Below are positions 1 through 8,734 of a stretch of DNA of 32,912 bases, piece by piece. This stretch comes from Terriglobales bacterium. GTDB taxonomy: Bacteria > Acidobacteriota > Terriglobia > Terriglobales > Acidobacteriaceae. The position numbers and the translations under genes were made by a program. The DNA lies in the NCBI GenBank assembly GCA_025934025.1, contig JAICYU010000016.1, positions 1-32,912 on the forward strand, in the 5' to 3' direction. The first letter of the stretch is position 1; every line of letters starts with the position of its first letter. The notes under the pieces were generated by a model, which saw only the letters and a list, made by a program, of their open reading frames with translations, searched no databases and was not told the DNA's origin.

Positions 1-102
1 GTATTCTCATAATTCAGCAACCCTGATTATGGTGCTCTAATTGGAGATAATTTGTCAATAGAAAAATACTTTTCTTGGAGCTTATTTTTTCTTTGGGCAG
101 AA

Positions 103-135
103 TGGACGAGATGGACGGAATGGACCAGAATGGAC
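103..135 (+). repeat. 9-bp TGGAC repeat cluster 1
   Basis: TGGAC cores start at 103, 112, 121 and 131, so the spacing is 9, 9 and 10 bases. The bases between cores vary but are A/G-rich. The same unit occurs in four more clusters before 2.3 kb. Confidence 0.75.
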
Positions 136-298
136 GAGAGGACAAGCAACAAACCGGTTAACACCCCACGTAAGGACCCTTTGGTTTCAGCTATTTAGGG
201 AAAAACGGCGTATTCCTGCTCTCTTGCCTTTGTTTGGGGGCCGGTTGTTGCAAGCTACCAACATCTGCATGGACCAATGAGCCGAATAGGTGGCCAGA

Positions 299-349
299 GT
301 CCATTCAGTCCATTTCGTCCATTCAGTCCAATCAGTCCAATTTGGTCCA
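299..349 (-). repeat. 9-bp GTCCA repeat cluster 2
   Basis: GTCCA cores start at 299, 308, 317, 326, 335 and 345 (9-base spacing, last step 10). This is the reverse complement of the cluster 1 unit. The cluster lies directly downstream of the four-helix-bundle gene in its direction of transcription. Confidence 0.8.
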
Positions 350-354
350 ATTAA

Positions 355-1032
355 CTACTTGCCATTCTTCCGGGCATCGCTGCGCGTGCGATAAAGCCGC
401 TCTGTGAAGCCGCCGTCGCGCTTGAAGCTGGCAGCTTGTGCCGCGAGTTGGCGATCGAGCAGGCTACATGCAACCGAAATCAGCACCAGTGCGGCATTGG
501 CAGCGAATTCGGGGAACGTGGACGAAGTGGACGGGATGGACTGGATGGACTTGCTGGACGGTGTGGACTTGGTGGAGTTAGTGGAGGGATCGGGCTCCAT
601 GGACCAATGCAACGACGCTGCCTTTTGGTCTGCATGTTTTTCCTTGATCCACTCCGCTACAGCGTCGGCGGTGGTGCAACGGCGGGCGATGAGTTCGGCG
701 CAGCGGGGATCATCACGCTTCCACAATGGCAGATTCCGTTGCCGCAGAAAATCTTCATAATCGAGCCGCAGTTCTTCCAAGCTCGCGCGAGCCACGTTGG
801 TGAGTTTGAGCTCGGTCTTTTTGGAAGTGCCTGATGCCTGGCTCCCTTCAGCAATGTTCTGTACGCCGCTTCGGGCAGCTTGCACCATCTGGTCATGAGT
901 ACGGCTGCGCCGGTGATAGCGGTCACAAAAACGAACTGTCACGTCATAAATCAATTGCCCAATCTGGAAGCTCTTCAGCCGGCGGTAGCCGCCATGTTTC
1001 GGGATGAGTGACTCTCTTTGGGAGGGGAGCAT
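355..1032 (-). CDS. Four-helix-bundle protein with suffix domain (S23/IVP-like)
   Basis: This is a protein of about 225 residues in the S23 / 23S rRNA intervening-sequence protein family. The N-terminal half carries family hallmarks: YRRLKSFQIGQLIYD, RSRTHDQMVQAARSG, QNIAEGSQASGTSKKTELK and ASLEELRLDYEDFLRQ. A low-complexity linker of S-[T/I]-x tripeptides (about residues 148-171) follows, encoded by an in-frame 9-bp DNA repeat. The C-terminal suffix (NAALVLISVACSLLDRQLA, GGFTERLYR) matches the known four-helix-bundle suffix domain. The frame stays open back to an ATG at 1113, but those extra residues come from upstream repeat DNA, so I prefer the ATG at 1032; no strong ribosome site decides it. 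The molecular function of the family is not established; related four-helix bundles (Avd) bind nucleic acid in diversity-generating retroelements, but no reverse transcriptase is present here. Confidence 0.85.
   Translation of the reverse strand: MLPSQRESLIPKHGGYRRLKSFQIGQLIYDVTVRFCDRYHRRSRTHDQMVQAARSGVQNIAEGSQASGTSKKTELKLTNVARASLEELRLDYEDFLRQRNLPLWKRDDPRCAELIARRCTTADAVAEWIKEKHADQKAASLHWSMEPDPSTNSTKSTPSSKSIQSIPSTSSTFPEFAANAALVLISVACSLLDRQLAAQAASFKRDGGFTERLYRTRSDARKNGK
519..586 (-). repeat. In-frame 9-bp repeat inside the four-helix-bundle gene
   Basis: Eight units start at 519, 528, 537, 546, 555, 564, 573 and 582 with exact 9-base phase. Six have a perfect TGGAC core and the last two read TGGAG. 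Nine bases equal three codons, so unit gain or loss keeps the reading frame. The encoded linker is a run of S-T-x / S-I-x tripeptides between the helical bundle and the suffix domain. Confidence 0.85.
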
Positions 1033-1061
1033 GGGGAAGCAGGATACCACCGCGGGAAAGC

Positions 1062-1158
1062 TGGACGGAATGGACGCAATGGATTCTGATGTCCATTTCG
1101 TGCAGTCCGTCAATTAAGTCCATTTGGTCCAGTCCGTCCACTACGTCCATTACCTCCA
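1062..1158. repeat. 9-bp repeat cluster with an orientation switch
   Basis: TGGAC cores lie at 1062 and 1071, and a TGGA at 1080. GTCCA-type cores then follow in 9-base phase from 1091 (1091, 1100 degenerate, 1109 degenerate, 1118, 1127, 1136, 1145, 1154 degenerate). The switch makes an imperfect hairpin over about 1062-1112. The cluster lies between the divergent starts of the four-helix-bundle and HEPN-like genes. Confidence 0.75.
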
Positions 1159-1228
1159 CCGGAACCCGACTTACAACACCACCAGTTCAAACTCCAATCC
1201 TTCATGCTAATTTGGACAGCAACAAACC

Positions 1229-2191
1229 ATGCCTTCCTTTCACCTTCAATCTTTCCTCGATGCCTTTCCCGAGGTCTGCCGGGCGAAGTTCGGGCGCACC
1301 TATGATTTTGCGCGGCTCGAACGCGATTTCGAGAATCTTGGCCGGGGAGAGCGGCCGCTGGTAGCGCGTGATGTTGCAAAAGTTTTCGATCCCAAAGCCA
1401 CTCCGTTTGAGCGCTACTGGTCTGCACCTAAAGAGCAGGAACTGGACCGCATTCTCAAACAGAACAGAATTCTGCTGGCGCCGCTCTCGCCTCGTCCTGT
1501 GGAGCTGGTGCGGAGGCTCATTGATCTGTTTCGCTCCACCGGGACCGCTTCCATCATTCTCCGGTTTACCCATCCTTCACGCTTCGGAATTATCAGTTCG
1601 CCTGTTCTCAACCTGCTCCAGATTTACCGCGCCAACAACGCCGATCTGTACCTTGCCTATTGTGAAGAGCTGGAACAGTGGTGCAGGCACTTTGCCATGC
1701 CCAGCGTGGCCGCCACTGAGATGGCGCTTTGGACTTTCTATCAGCTCACCGAAGGCGGCGCCCGGACCCGGGGAGGTGAAAGGGCGCTCAAGGATTTCGA
1801 GGCTGACGTCTGGGTTCAGCGCCGGCGGCTTTCTCATGTACTGCATCCTTTCATTAAGCGCTATGGCCCGCTCGAACTGGCTCGCCTTCTCTCAGAGGAG
1901 CACACGAACCTGGCGGCCATGATTGCGGGCGAAGAATACGAGCGCCTGCTTCGCGCTGCGAGTGCCCGTCGTTATCCCGGCGTGTCTCTTAGGAAGGAAA
2001 AATGGGCGCAGGATCTGATTCACCGCCTTTCCGCCGACGGCCTGATCGAACCTGGACAGCAGACCGCATTACAGGAGGTATGGGCCATACGGAACCGCGC
2101 CGTCCATGCTGCTGAAGTTAAACCCACTTCTGCGGAGGTGGAGAAAATGCTTGATTTCATTGAGAGCATGGCCTGGCTTCGCCAAATCTGA
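1229..2191 (+). CDS. Hypothetical protein with HEPN-like (DUF4145-like) C-terminus
   Basis: A 320-residue soluble protein with no signal peptide or membrane segment. Residues 1-220 are not recognised; they are helix-rich by composition, with many Arg, Leu and Glu. The last 90 residues resemble the HEPN-like tails of DUF4145-type proteins: a helix with DLIHRLSADGLI, then IRNRAVHA at about residues 287-294, then a final helix. The RNxxxH spacing (R-x4-H) is the catalytic motif of HEPN ribonucleases, but many tails of this type have no shown RNase activity. The gene is divergent from the four-helix-bundle gene and is followed at once by another 9-bp repeat cluster, so it sits inside the repeat island. 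No good ribosome site is visible before the ATG. Possible roles include RNA binding or cleavage, which is inference only. Confidence 0.7.
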   Translation: MPSFHLQSFLDAFPEVCRAKFGRTYDFARLERDFENLGRGERPLVARDVAKVFDPKATPFERYWSAPKEQELDRILKQNRILLAPLSPRPVELVRRLIDLFRSTGTASIILRFTHPSRFGIISSPVLNLLQIYRANNADLYLAYCEELEQWCRHFAMPSVAATEMALWTFYQLTEGGARTRGGERALKDFEADVWVQRRRLSHVLHPFIKRYGPLELARLLSEEHTNLAAMIAGEEYERLLRAASARRYPGVSLRKEKWAQDLIHRLSADGLIEPGQQTALQEVWAIRNRAVHAAEVKPTSAEVEKMLDFIESMAWLRQI

Positions 2192-2195
2192 TCTC

Positions 2196-2227
2196 GTCCA
2201 CCCGGTCCATCCGGTCCACTTCCTCCA
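2196..2227 (-). repeat. 9-bp GTCCA repeat cluster after the HEPN-like gene
   Basis: GTCCA cores start at 2196, 2205 and 2214, with a degenerate CTCCA at 2223, in 9-base phase. The cluster begins four bases after the stop codon. It is the last copy of this repeat that I can see in the window. Confidence 0.75.
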
Positions 2228-2295
2228 ATGAGGTCCGCTTGAAAAATCCGCTCTAAAATCCAGCAGGTGTGGTAAATAGTTAAGCTAGTCTGCGC

Positions 2296-3161
2296 ATGCA
2301 CTTTACCCGTTTTCGCCGAGCTTTCTGGCAAGCATTTGTTCACGGCCAATTTTCGGTTGCCAAAGCTGCGGCGTACTCTTCCATCCTTACTTTGTTCCCG
2401 GCGTTTCTGGTGCTGGCGTCAGTACTTGAAGCGTCACACCAGACCCAAGGCTTCGTTCAGCAGATCGCCGGCGCAGTGGGCTGGGTGCTTCCGCCGGGAT
2501 CGAGTTCCGCGGCGCTTTCATTTTTCCAGAGCAAGCAGCACCATGCCACGCGGATCATTTACTCTGCGTCGCTGGTGACGGTGCTGGCGGCATCGGGCGT
2601 GATGATCTCCTGGATGGAAGGTTTCCGCAAAGCCTATGCTATGCCGAACACGTGGGGATTCTGGAAGGAGCGGGCCATCGCGTTTTATCTGGTGGTGCTG
2701 GCGCTGATCCCGCTTAATTTCGCCACGATTCTTGTCGCCTTCGGCAGCGAGATTGAAGATTCCATTCAGGCGCAGACCATGCACCTGTTCAAGCCGCTGA
2801 TCCTGCTGGTGTGGACGGGTGTACGCTGGGCCATCGCTCTGCTCACCAGCACTGCGGTGATGAGTTTGATTTATCATCACGGTTTGCCCAAGACACAATC
2901 ATGGAGACGCGTCCTGCCCGGCGCGGTGATGGCCACGCTGCTCTGGTTTCCTGCAACCATCCTGTTTGGCTGGTACGTGAAAGACTATGCCACCTACAGC
3001 GTGGTTTACGGATCGTTGAGCGCGGCGATTGCTTTGCTGGTATGGCTTTATATGGTTTCCGTCATCGTGCTCTTTGGCGCCGAGTTCAACGCGCAGGTGT
3101 ATCCCAAAGTTCTGGATGCCGCCGCTGCGTCAAAGCCCACCCTCAGCAAGGTTGAGGCACG

Positions 3162-3165
<4 letters not shown>
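2296..3165 (+). CDS. YihY/BrkB family inner-membrane protein
   Basis: A 289-residue integral membrane protein of the YihY (formerly BrkB/RNase BN) family. Hallmarks are the N-terminal VAKAAAYSSILTLFPAFLVL segment, a middle region with several hydrophobic helices, and the C-terminal YATYSVVYGSLSAAIALLVW followed by VSVIVLFGAEFNAQ, typical of the last two helices of this family. About six membrane segments are apparent. The function of the family is unclear; older claims of tRNA processing by the E. coli protein were withdrawn. Its stop codon overlaps the pyruvate kinase start (ATGA at 3162-3165), so the two genes are very likely cotranscribed. No clear ribosome site precedes the ATG. Confidence 0.88.
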
Positions 3166-4670
<1,505 letters not shown>

Positions 4671-4746
4671 AAGTTCTGGCTGGGGAACTTGCTACGTTAA
4701 GGCCTTGGCTTTTGCGGGACTGAAGCTCGTGCCTGATGCTTGTCCG

Positions 4747-4820
4747 GTTGGAACGCGGGCACTCCTGCCCGCGATAAAGCTGAAAAAACCCTTCGCGGGC
4801 AGGAGTGCCCGCGTTCCAAC
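4747..4820. repeat. Perfect 28-bp inverted repeat between convergent genes
   Basis: Arms at 4747-4774 and 4793-4820 are exact reverse complements over 28 bases, separated by an 18-base loop. The arms contain GGAACGCGGGCACTCCTGCC. No run of T follows either arm, but the position between the converging pyk and aminotransferase genes fits a bidirectional terminator or a mobile REP/MITE-type palindrome. A chance perfect match of this length is very unlikely. Confidence 0.9.
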
Positions 4821-4891
4821 GTAAGTGGATTTTGATACGACGCTATTAAATGAAAACACTCTGCGAAACGGACACAGTCGGGCATTGCTGC

Positions 4892-6082
4892 TCACGCTTT
4901 GAGAGTTGCCGCGCCGAGCTGGGATCGTTGCCGTAATTTCTTCAACCGGGCACAGGCCTCTCCCAGTTCTTCGTCCGTCTTGGCGAAGCAGAAGCGCAGC
5001 AAATCATCGCCACCTTTGCCATGATAAAAGGCGCTGCCGGCCACGCTGGCTACTCCGGTCGAGCGGAGGAGCTCCATGGATTTTTCTTTGCTCGTCTCAC
5101 CGGGCAGAGAGGAAGCATCCGCGAGGACGTAATACGCCCCCTGCGGGATTGAAGGCGTGAGGCCGATTTCTTGCAACGCGCCACAAAGCAGGTCGCGTTT
5201 CTGCACGTACTCGGCGGAGATTCCGCGATAAAAGCTTTCCGGCAGGTTGATGATGCCTTCCGCCACTCCCATCTGCAGCGGCGCCGGAGCGCACACGTAA
5301 ATGAGATCGTGAAAATAGGCGATGGCCTGCGCCCATTTGCGATGGCACACCGTGTACCCGACGCGCCATCCCGTGATGCTGAAAGTCTTGGAGTAGCCGG
5401 AGATGGTGATAGTCCGGTCCCACATTCCAGGCAGTGTTGCCGGGCTGATGTGCCGGCCTTCATAGACGAAGTACTCGTAGATTTCGTCAGTAAAAACGAA
5501 CAGGTCGTGCCGTTGCGCAAATTCGGCAATCCAGCCCAGTTCCTCGCGGGTAAAGACTTTTCCGGATGGGTTCGCCGGACTGTTGATCATGATGCCGCGC
5601 GTTCGTGGCGTGACCACCCGTTCCAAATCTTCAGGAGAAAACTTCCAGTCCGGCGCGCGCAGCGTCACGTAAACCGGAACCGCTTCGACAGCAAGCAGGG
5701 TGTTCAGGTGGTAGCCATAGTAAGGCTCAAAGAGAATGAACTCATCCCCGGGATTGAGCAGCGCAAGACAGGCCGAGTAGAACGATCCTGTTGAACCCGA
5801 GTTCACGATGACTTCGGTTTCCGGATCGCACTCGATACCGTTAAACCGCTTCATCTTTGCTGCGATCGCCTGGCGAATGGGCCCCAGCCCTTCTGCCCGG
5901 GTGTAGCTGTTGATGCCGCGCTCCATGGCGCGCCGCGCGCCCTCGCGGACGACCTCCGGGACAGGGGTGTCGCAAACGCCCTGGGCCAGGTTGATGCCAT
6001 TCACGCGCTCACACTCAACCGACATGAGCCGAATTTCCGATTGTGAAGTTCGTGCCGCGCGGCGGCTTAGAGAAAGAGACAT
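4892..6082 (-). CDS. Class I/II PLP-dependent aminotransferase (aspartate aminotransferase-like)
   Basis: A 396-residue fold-type I aminotransferase. The PLP lysine is in SGYSKTFSITGWRVGY (about Lys232). Other marks are NSGSTGSFYSACLALLNPGD, NSPANPSGKVFTREEL (the cofactor Asn), FVFTDEIYEYF (the pyridine-binding Asp) and a C-terminal LRFCFAKTDEEL (the substrate carboxylate Arg). It groups with bacterial aspartate, N-succinyldiaminopimelate and kynurenine-type transaminases; substrate cannot be settled from sequence alone. It is a single gene converging on pyk. Its upstream region has a promoter-like pair with a perfect palindrome between the boxes, suggesting repression by a dimeric regulator. 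Confidence 0.92.
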   Translation of the reverse strand: MSLSLSRRAARTSQSEIRLMSVECERVNGINLAQGVCDTPVPEVVREGARRAMERGINSYTRAEGLGPIRQAIAAKMKRFNGIECDPETEVIVNSGSTGSFYSACLALLNPGDEFILFEPYYGYHLNTLLAVEAVPVYVTLRAPDWKFSPEDLERVVTPRTRGIMINSPANPSGKVFTREELGWIAEFAQRHDLFVFTDEIYEYFVYEGRHISPATLPGMWDRTITISGYSKTFSITGWRVGYTVCHRKWAQAIAYFHDLIYVCAPAPLQMGVAEGIINLPESFYRGISAEYVQKRDLLCGALQEIGLTPSIPQGAYYVLADASSLPGETSKEKSMELLRSTGVASVAGSAFYHGKGGDDLLRFCFAKTDEELGEACARLKKLRQRSQLGAATLKA

Positions 6083-6121
6083 GGTTCCGCTCTCGTAATC
6101 ATTGATTCTAACGGACTGGCA

Positions 6122-6150
6122 AAATTATGCATTCGTTAATGCATATTCAA
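6122..6150 (-). promoter_or_regulatory. Candidate promoter with operator-like palindrome
   Basis: On the minus strand, TTGAAT (6145-6150) is a possible -35 box. It is followed 15 bases later by CATAAT (6124-6129) or 17 bases later by TAATTT (6122-6127). The palindrome TATGCATT-N4-AATGCATA at 6126-6145 has perfect 8-base arms and fills the spacer. It lies about 44-63 bases upstream of the aminotransferase start. This layout is typical of a repressor operator. Confidence 0.5.
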
Positions 6151-6263
6151 TAATTTTTGGAAACCGAACTTCCCGAGTTCCTACCCTTCCTGAATGCAAC
6201 TAAAAGGCTGCATCCAGCACTCTCTTTATAGGCGGGATATGCGGGTACAGAAAGGCGGTACCC

Positions 6264-6638
6264 TTGGTTAAGAAAGCGTCCATTTTATGGGTTGGAAATT
6301 CGCCGGAATCGCCGTTCGCAAGAGAGCTGGCGCGCCACGGATTTTCTTTCAACTGCGTTTCAGACACGGATTCAGCTCTGCATGAGTTACGCGCCGGAGA
6401 GGCCGACCTTATTGTTCTGGAGCAGGAGTCCTGCCTGCGCGGAGAGCTTGCCGCAGTAAAGTTCAAGAGCGCGGCGCCGAAAGTACCCATCCTTCTGCTG
6501 TGCGATCCGCAGGAGCCGGGGGCAACGCAGGTCTTCTTTGTCAACATGATCCTGAACTCGGAAACCACTCCTGAGATCCTGCTGCGCGCGATCGAAAGTC
6601 TGCTGCCCGCTGCCCTTCAGGAAAAGACCGGAACGTAA
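6264..6638 (+). CDS. Degenerate response-regulator receiver-like protein
   Basis: A stand-alone protein of 124 residues whose pattern follows a CheY-like receiver: ASILWVGNS (strand 1), a first helix, FNCVSDTDSALHELRAGEADLIVLEQES (strand 3), VPILLLCD (strand 4) and a C-terminal ILLRAIESLL helix. Key receiver residues are missing: the acidic pair after strand 1 is GN, the phospho-Asp position reads Glu in LIVLEQ, and the usual Lys near strand 5 is not evident. It may therefore be a phosphorylation-independent or constitutively 'on' receiver, or a protein-binding module. The start is a TTG with AGAAAGGCGG just upstream; no in-frame ATG exists near it. It is divergent from the aminotransferase gene and converges on the AI-2E transporter. 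No kinase is nearby. Confidence 0.65.
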   Translation: MVKKASILWVGNSPESPFARELARHGFSFNCVSDTDSALHELRAGEADLIVLEQESCLRGELAAVKFKSAAPKVPILLLCDPQEPGATQVFFVNMILNSETTPEILLRAIESLLPAALQEKTGT

Positions 6639-6650
6639 GCGTCAGCGCCT

Positions 6651-7712
6651 CTACATGCCTTCGGTCGCGGGAATTTCCACTGGCCGGCGCAGACGCTGCC
6701 AGGTGTGCCAGAGGATCCTGAGCGTTGCCAGCACGGGAATTGAAAGGAAAACGCCGATAACGCCGGCCACTTCGCCTCCTGCGAACACGCCGAACAGCAC
6801 AGCCAGCGGGTGCAACTCCAGTGTAGTACCCATGATTTTCGGCGAGTTCACGTAGTCCTGGAGTCCGCGCCAGAGAATGAGAAAGAGCAGCAAAAAAAGA
6901 AGGTGCGTATATCCTGCCATGAGGCCGACGAGCATCACTAAAGCGCCTCCCACGACTGGTCCTACGACGGGAATGAACTCCAACGCTCCGGCGCACGGAC
7001 CCACCGCAAGAGCATAAGGAACGCGCATGGCCCAGAGCACCAGCGTAACTACCAGGATCGCCAGGCCTGCAAGAGCAAGCTGCACTCTGATGAAGTGCCC
7101 CAGCATGGTGTTCATCTCTTCGATGGTCGAAGCGACGATCTGGCGGTAACGGTTGTCGGCGACGGAATTAATGATGATCTCGCCGAACTTGCGTCCGTCC
7201 TTAAGAAAGAAAATCGCCAGAATTGGGACCAGAAGGAGCCACCATGAACTCTGCAGCGTTCTGGCGGCACGCACTACGAAGGTTTGAGTCTCTGACAGGA
7301 ACTGCTGCCGGTGCGAGAGCAGGAAACTGTTGAGCCGTTCTATCGTTTCCTTGCTCCAGCCATGCTTCTGGCCGAGCTCGCGCACCAGAGTGCCGGTGCT
7401 GATGTTGTTCACCAGGGAAGGCGCCTGCTGGGCGAGTTTTTGTGCTTCCTGAATGAAAGGAGGACCCGCCAACAGAAAGACCAGCGTGAGAGCGCCGAGA
7501 AAGATGGCATAGACGGCCGCGATGGCCAGAGAACGCCGCCGATGAAACCAAATCTCAAACCGGCCTACCGGGGCCTCAAGCAGATAAGCAAAGAAAATGG
7601 CAAACAGAAAACCGATGATCGCGCGCCAGGCGGCATAAAGAAAGAGCAGAATCAGGGCAAACACCAGCGCAGTGAAGAGGGCCTGCGCCGTCCGCTTGTC
7701 AAATACTTTCAA
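6651..7712 (-). CDS. AI-2E family transporter
   Basis: A 353-residue polytopic membrane protein of the AI-2E (TqsA/PerM) family, with about seven to eight hydrophobic helices. The N-terminal pair (LFTALVFALILLFLYAAW) is followed by a soluble loop (about residues 90-150), then the family core with FLKDGRKF, the EFIPVVGPVVGG motif, and the C-terminal LELHPLAVLFGVFAGGEVAG. Members export autoinducer-2, ions or other small molecules; the substrate cannot be told. The start is a TTG at 7712, supported by GAGGAG six bases upstream and by the family's usual N-terminus. It is divergent from mutM, sharing a 145-base upstream region. Confidence 0.9.
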   Translation of the reverse strand: MKVFDKRTAQALFTALVFALILLFLYAAWRAIIGFLFAIFFAYLLEAPVGRFEIWFHRRRSLAIAAVYAIFLGALTLVFLLAGPPFIQEAQKLAQQAPSLVNNISTGTLVRELGQKHGWSKETIERLNSFLLSHRQQFLSETQTFVVRAARTLQSSWWLLLVPILAIFFLKDGRKFGEIIINSVADNRYRQIVASTIEEMNTMLGHFIRVQLALAGLAILVVTLVLWAMRVPYALAVGPCAGALEFIPVVGPVVGGALVMLVGLMAGYTHLLFLLLFLILWRGLQDYVNSPKIMGTTLELHPLAVLFGVFAGGEVAGVIGVFLSIPVLATLRILWHTWQRLRRPVEIPATEGM

Positions 7713-7857
7713 ACCAGGCTCCTCGCGTTCGCTTGCACGGCAGTGCGCTTCCAGATTAACCGAACATTATCCCTGGCAACAGCCCTGCACCGTTGGATGC
7801 TGGGTTCCCCTAGCGTTTCCAGCCCGCTGTATTGTTCCCTGGGATAACCTAAAGGAT

Positions 7858-8655
7858 GTGCCGGAGCTTCCAGAGGTCGAAACCATTGCCAATGGGCTGC
7901 ATCGGCATGTGGCCGGAGACCGCATTGAATCCGTCTGGATTGGGAGCAAGCCCGAGCCGCTGAAATCGCGCCCGCGAGACATTGTCAAAACCCTGGAAGG
8001 GGCAAAAGTTGAGCGCGTGCGGCGCGTGGGCAAGCACATTGTCTTTGACCTGGACCGGGGCAGCCAGTGGATCGTGCACCTCGGCATGACTGGGCGCATG
8101 CTCATCGCCAGCCCCGAATCAGAGCAGGCGAGACATACGCATTTGATAGCGCGATTGACATCCGGCCGTGAGCTGCGGTTTGTGGATCCTCGCAGGTTCG
8201 GACGGCTTGAGGTGCGGCGCGAAAGTTTCCAGGGCCCCGGAAGCGAGCCGCTGAAGATTAGCTCGGGCGATTTTCAACGGCTTTTTCATAAAAGCAAGGC
8301 GGCGATCAAGGCAGCTTTGCTCAATCAGAAATTGCTTCACGGAGTTGGAAACATCTATGCCGATGAGAGTCTTTTTCGCGCCGCCATACGTCCTCGCCGA
8401 CGTGCTTATGCTCTTACCCGGACAGAGCTCTCGCGCTTGCATACTGCTTTGCAGGAAATATTAAAGGAAGCTATTGCCGCAGGCGGATCTTCCGTTTCCG
8501 ACTATGTGGATGCGGAAGGAGTCGCTGGATTGTTCCAGTTTCAGCACTGCGTTTATGGCCGGCAGGATGAGCCGTGTCGCCGCTGTGGATCTCTTATAAA
8601 AAAGATTGTGGTTGGCGGACGGGGGACCCATTACTGTCCTCGCTGTCAACGGTAG
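7858..8655 (+). CDS. mutM: Formamidopyrimidine-DNA glycosylase
   Basis: A base-excision repair enzyme that removes oxidised purines such as 8-oxoguanine and nicks the abasic site. The GTG at 7858 is the true start because it gives the invariant PELPEVETI N-terminus, whose Pro becomes the catalytic nucleophile after Met removal; the frame is open further upstream but those residues are not part of the enzyme. Further marks are the RRVGKHIVFDL strand, IVHLGMTGRM (conserved Lys/Arg region), the helix-two-turn-helix LLHGVGNIYADESLF, and a C-terminal Cys4 zinc finger (C-x16-C-type spacing: HCVYGRQDEPCRRCG and HYCPRCQR). The length, 265 residues, is normal. AAAGG lies close before the start. It ends at a strong hairpin terminator. 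Confidence 0.95.
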   Translation: MPELPEVETIANGLHRHVAGDRIESVWIGSKPEPLKSRPRDIVKTLEGAKVERVRRVGKHIVFDLDRGSQWIVHLGMTGRMLIASPESEQARHTHLIARLTSGRELRFVDPRRFGRLEVRRESFQGPGSEPLKISSGDFQRLFHKSKAAIKAALLNQKLLHGVGNIYADESLFRAAIRPRRRAYALTRTELSRLHTALQEILKEAIAAGGSSVSDYVDAEGVAGLFQFQHCVYGRQDEPCRRCGSLIKKIVVGGRGTHYCPRCQR

Positions 8656-8677
8656 CTCCTGCCAGCAACACCTGCCA

Positions 8678-8718
8678 GAACAAAGAAGGCCGCGAGCGCG
8701 GCCTTCTTTGTTCCTTTT
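8678..8718 (+). terminator. Rho-independent terminator after mutM
   Basis: A 17-base perfect stem (8678-8694 with 8697-8713) contains AAAGAAGGCCGCG and its complement, followed by a T-rich CCTTTTCC. It separates mutM from the converging small basic gene. Confidence 0.85.
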
Positions 8719-8734
8719 CCTTATACCCTCAGAG

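Larger units (their letters stand above)
1..354. other. Non-coding stretch with two 9-bp repeat clusters
   Basis: I see no convincing gene here. The first 100 bases are AT-rich. Two clusters of the 9-bp TGGAC/GTCCA repeat lie at 103-135 and 299-349, in opposite orientation, so they could pair across the roughly 165 bases between them. The second cluster ends just past the stop codon of the minus-strand four-helix-bundle gene. Confidence 0.6.

Noticed and set aside
103-349. CRISPR array
   Set aside because: Units are 9 bases long with no spacers of 25-40 bases and no cas genes nearby.
355-1113. Diversity-generating retroelement (Avd-like protein with repeats)
   Set aside because: No reverse transcriptase, template repeat or variable repeat is present; the repeat is a 9-bp unit.
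4692-4895. Short minus-strand open frames over the inverted repeat
   Set aside because: They consist mainly of the palindrome's translation and have no ribosome site.
7672-7857. N-terminal extension of MutM
   Set aside because: The catalytic Pro must be residue 2, so translation must begin at the GTG at 7858.
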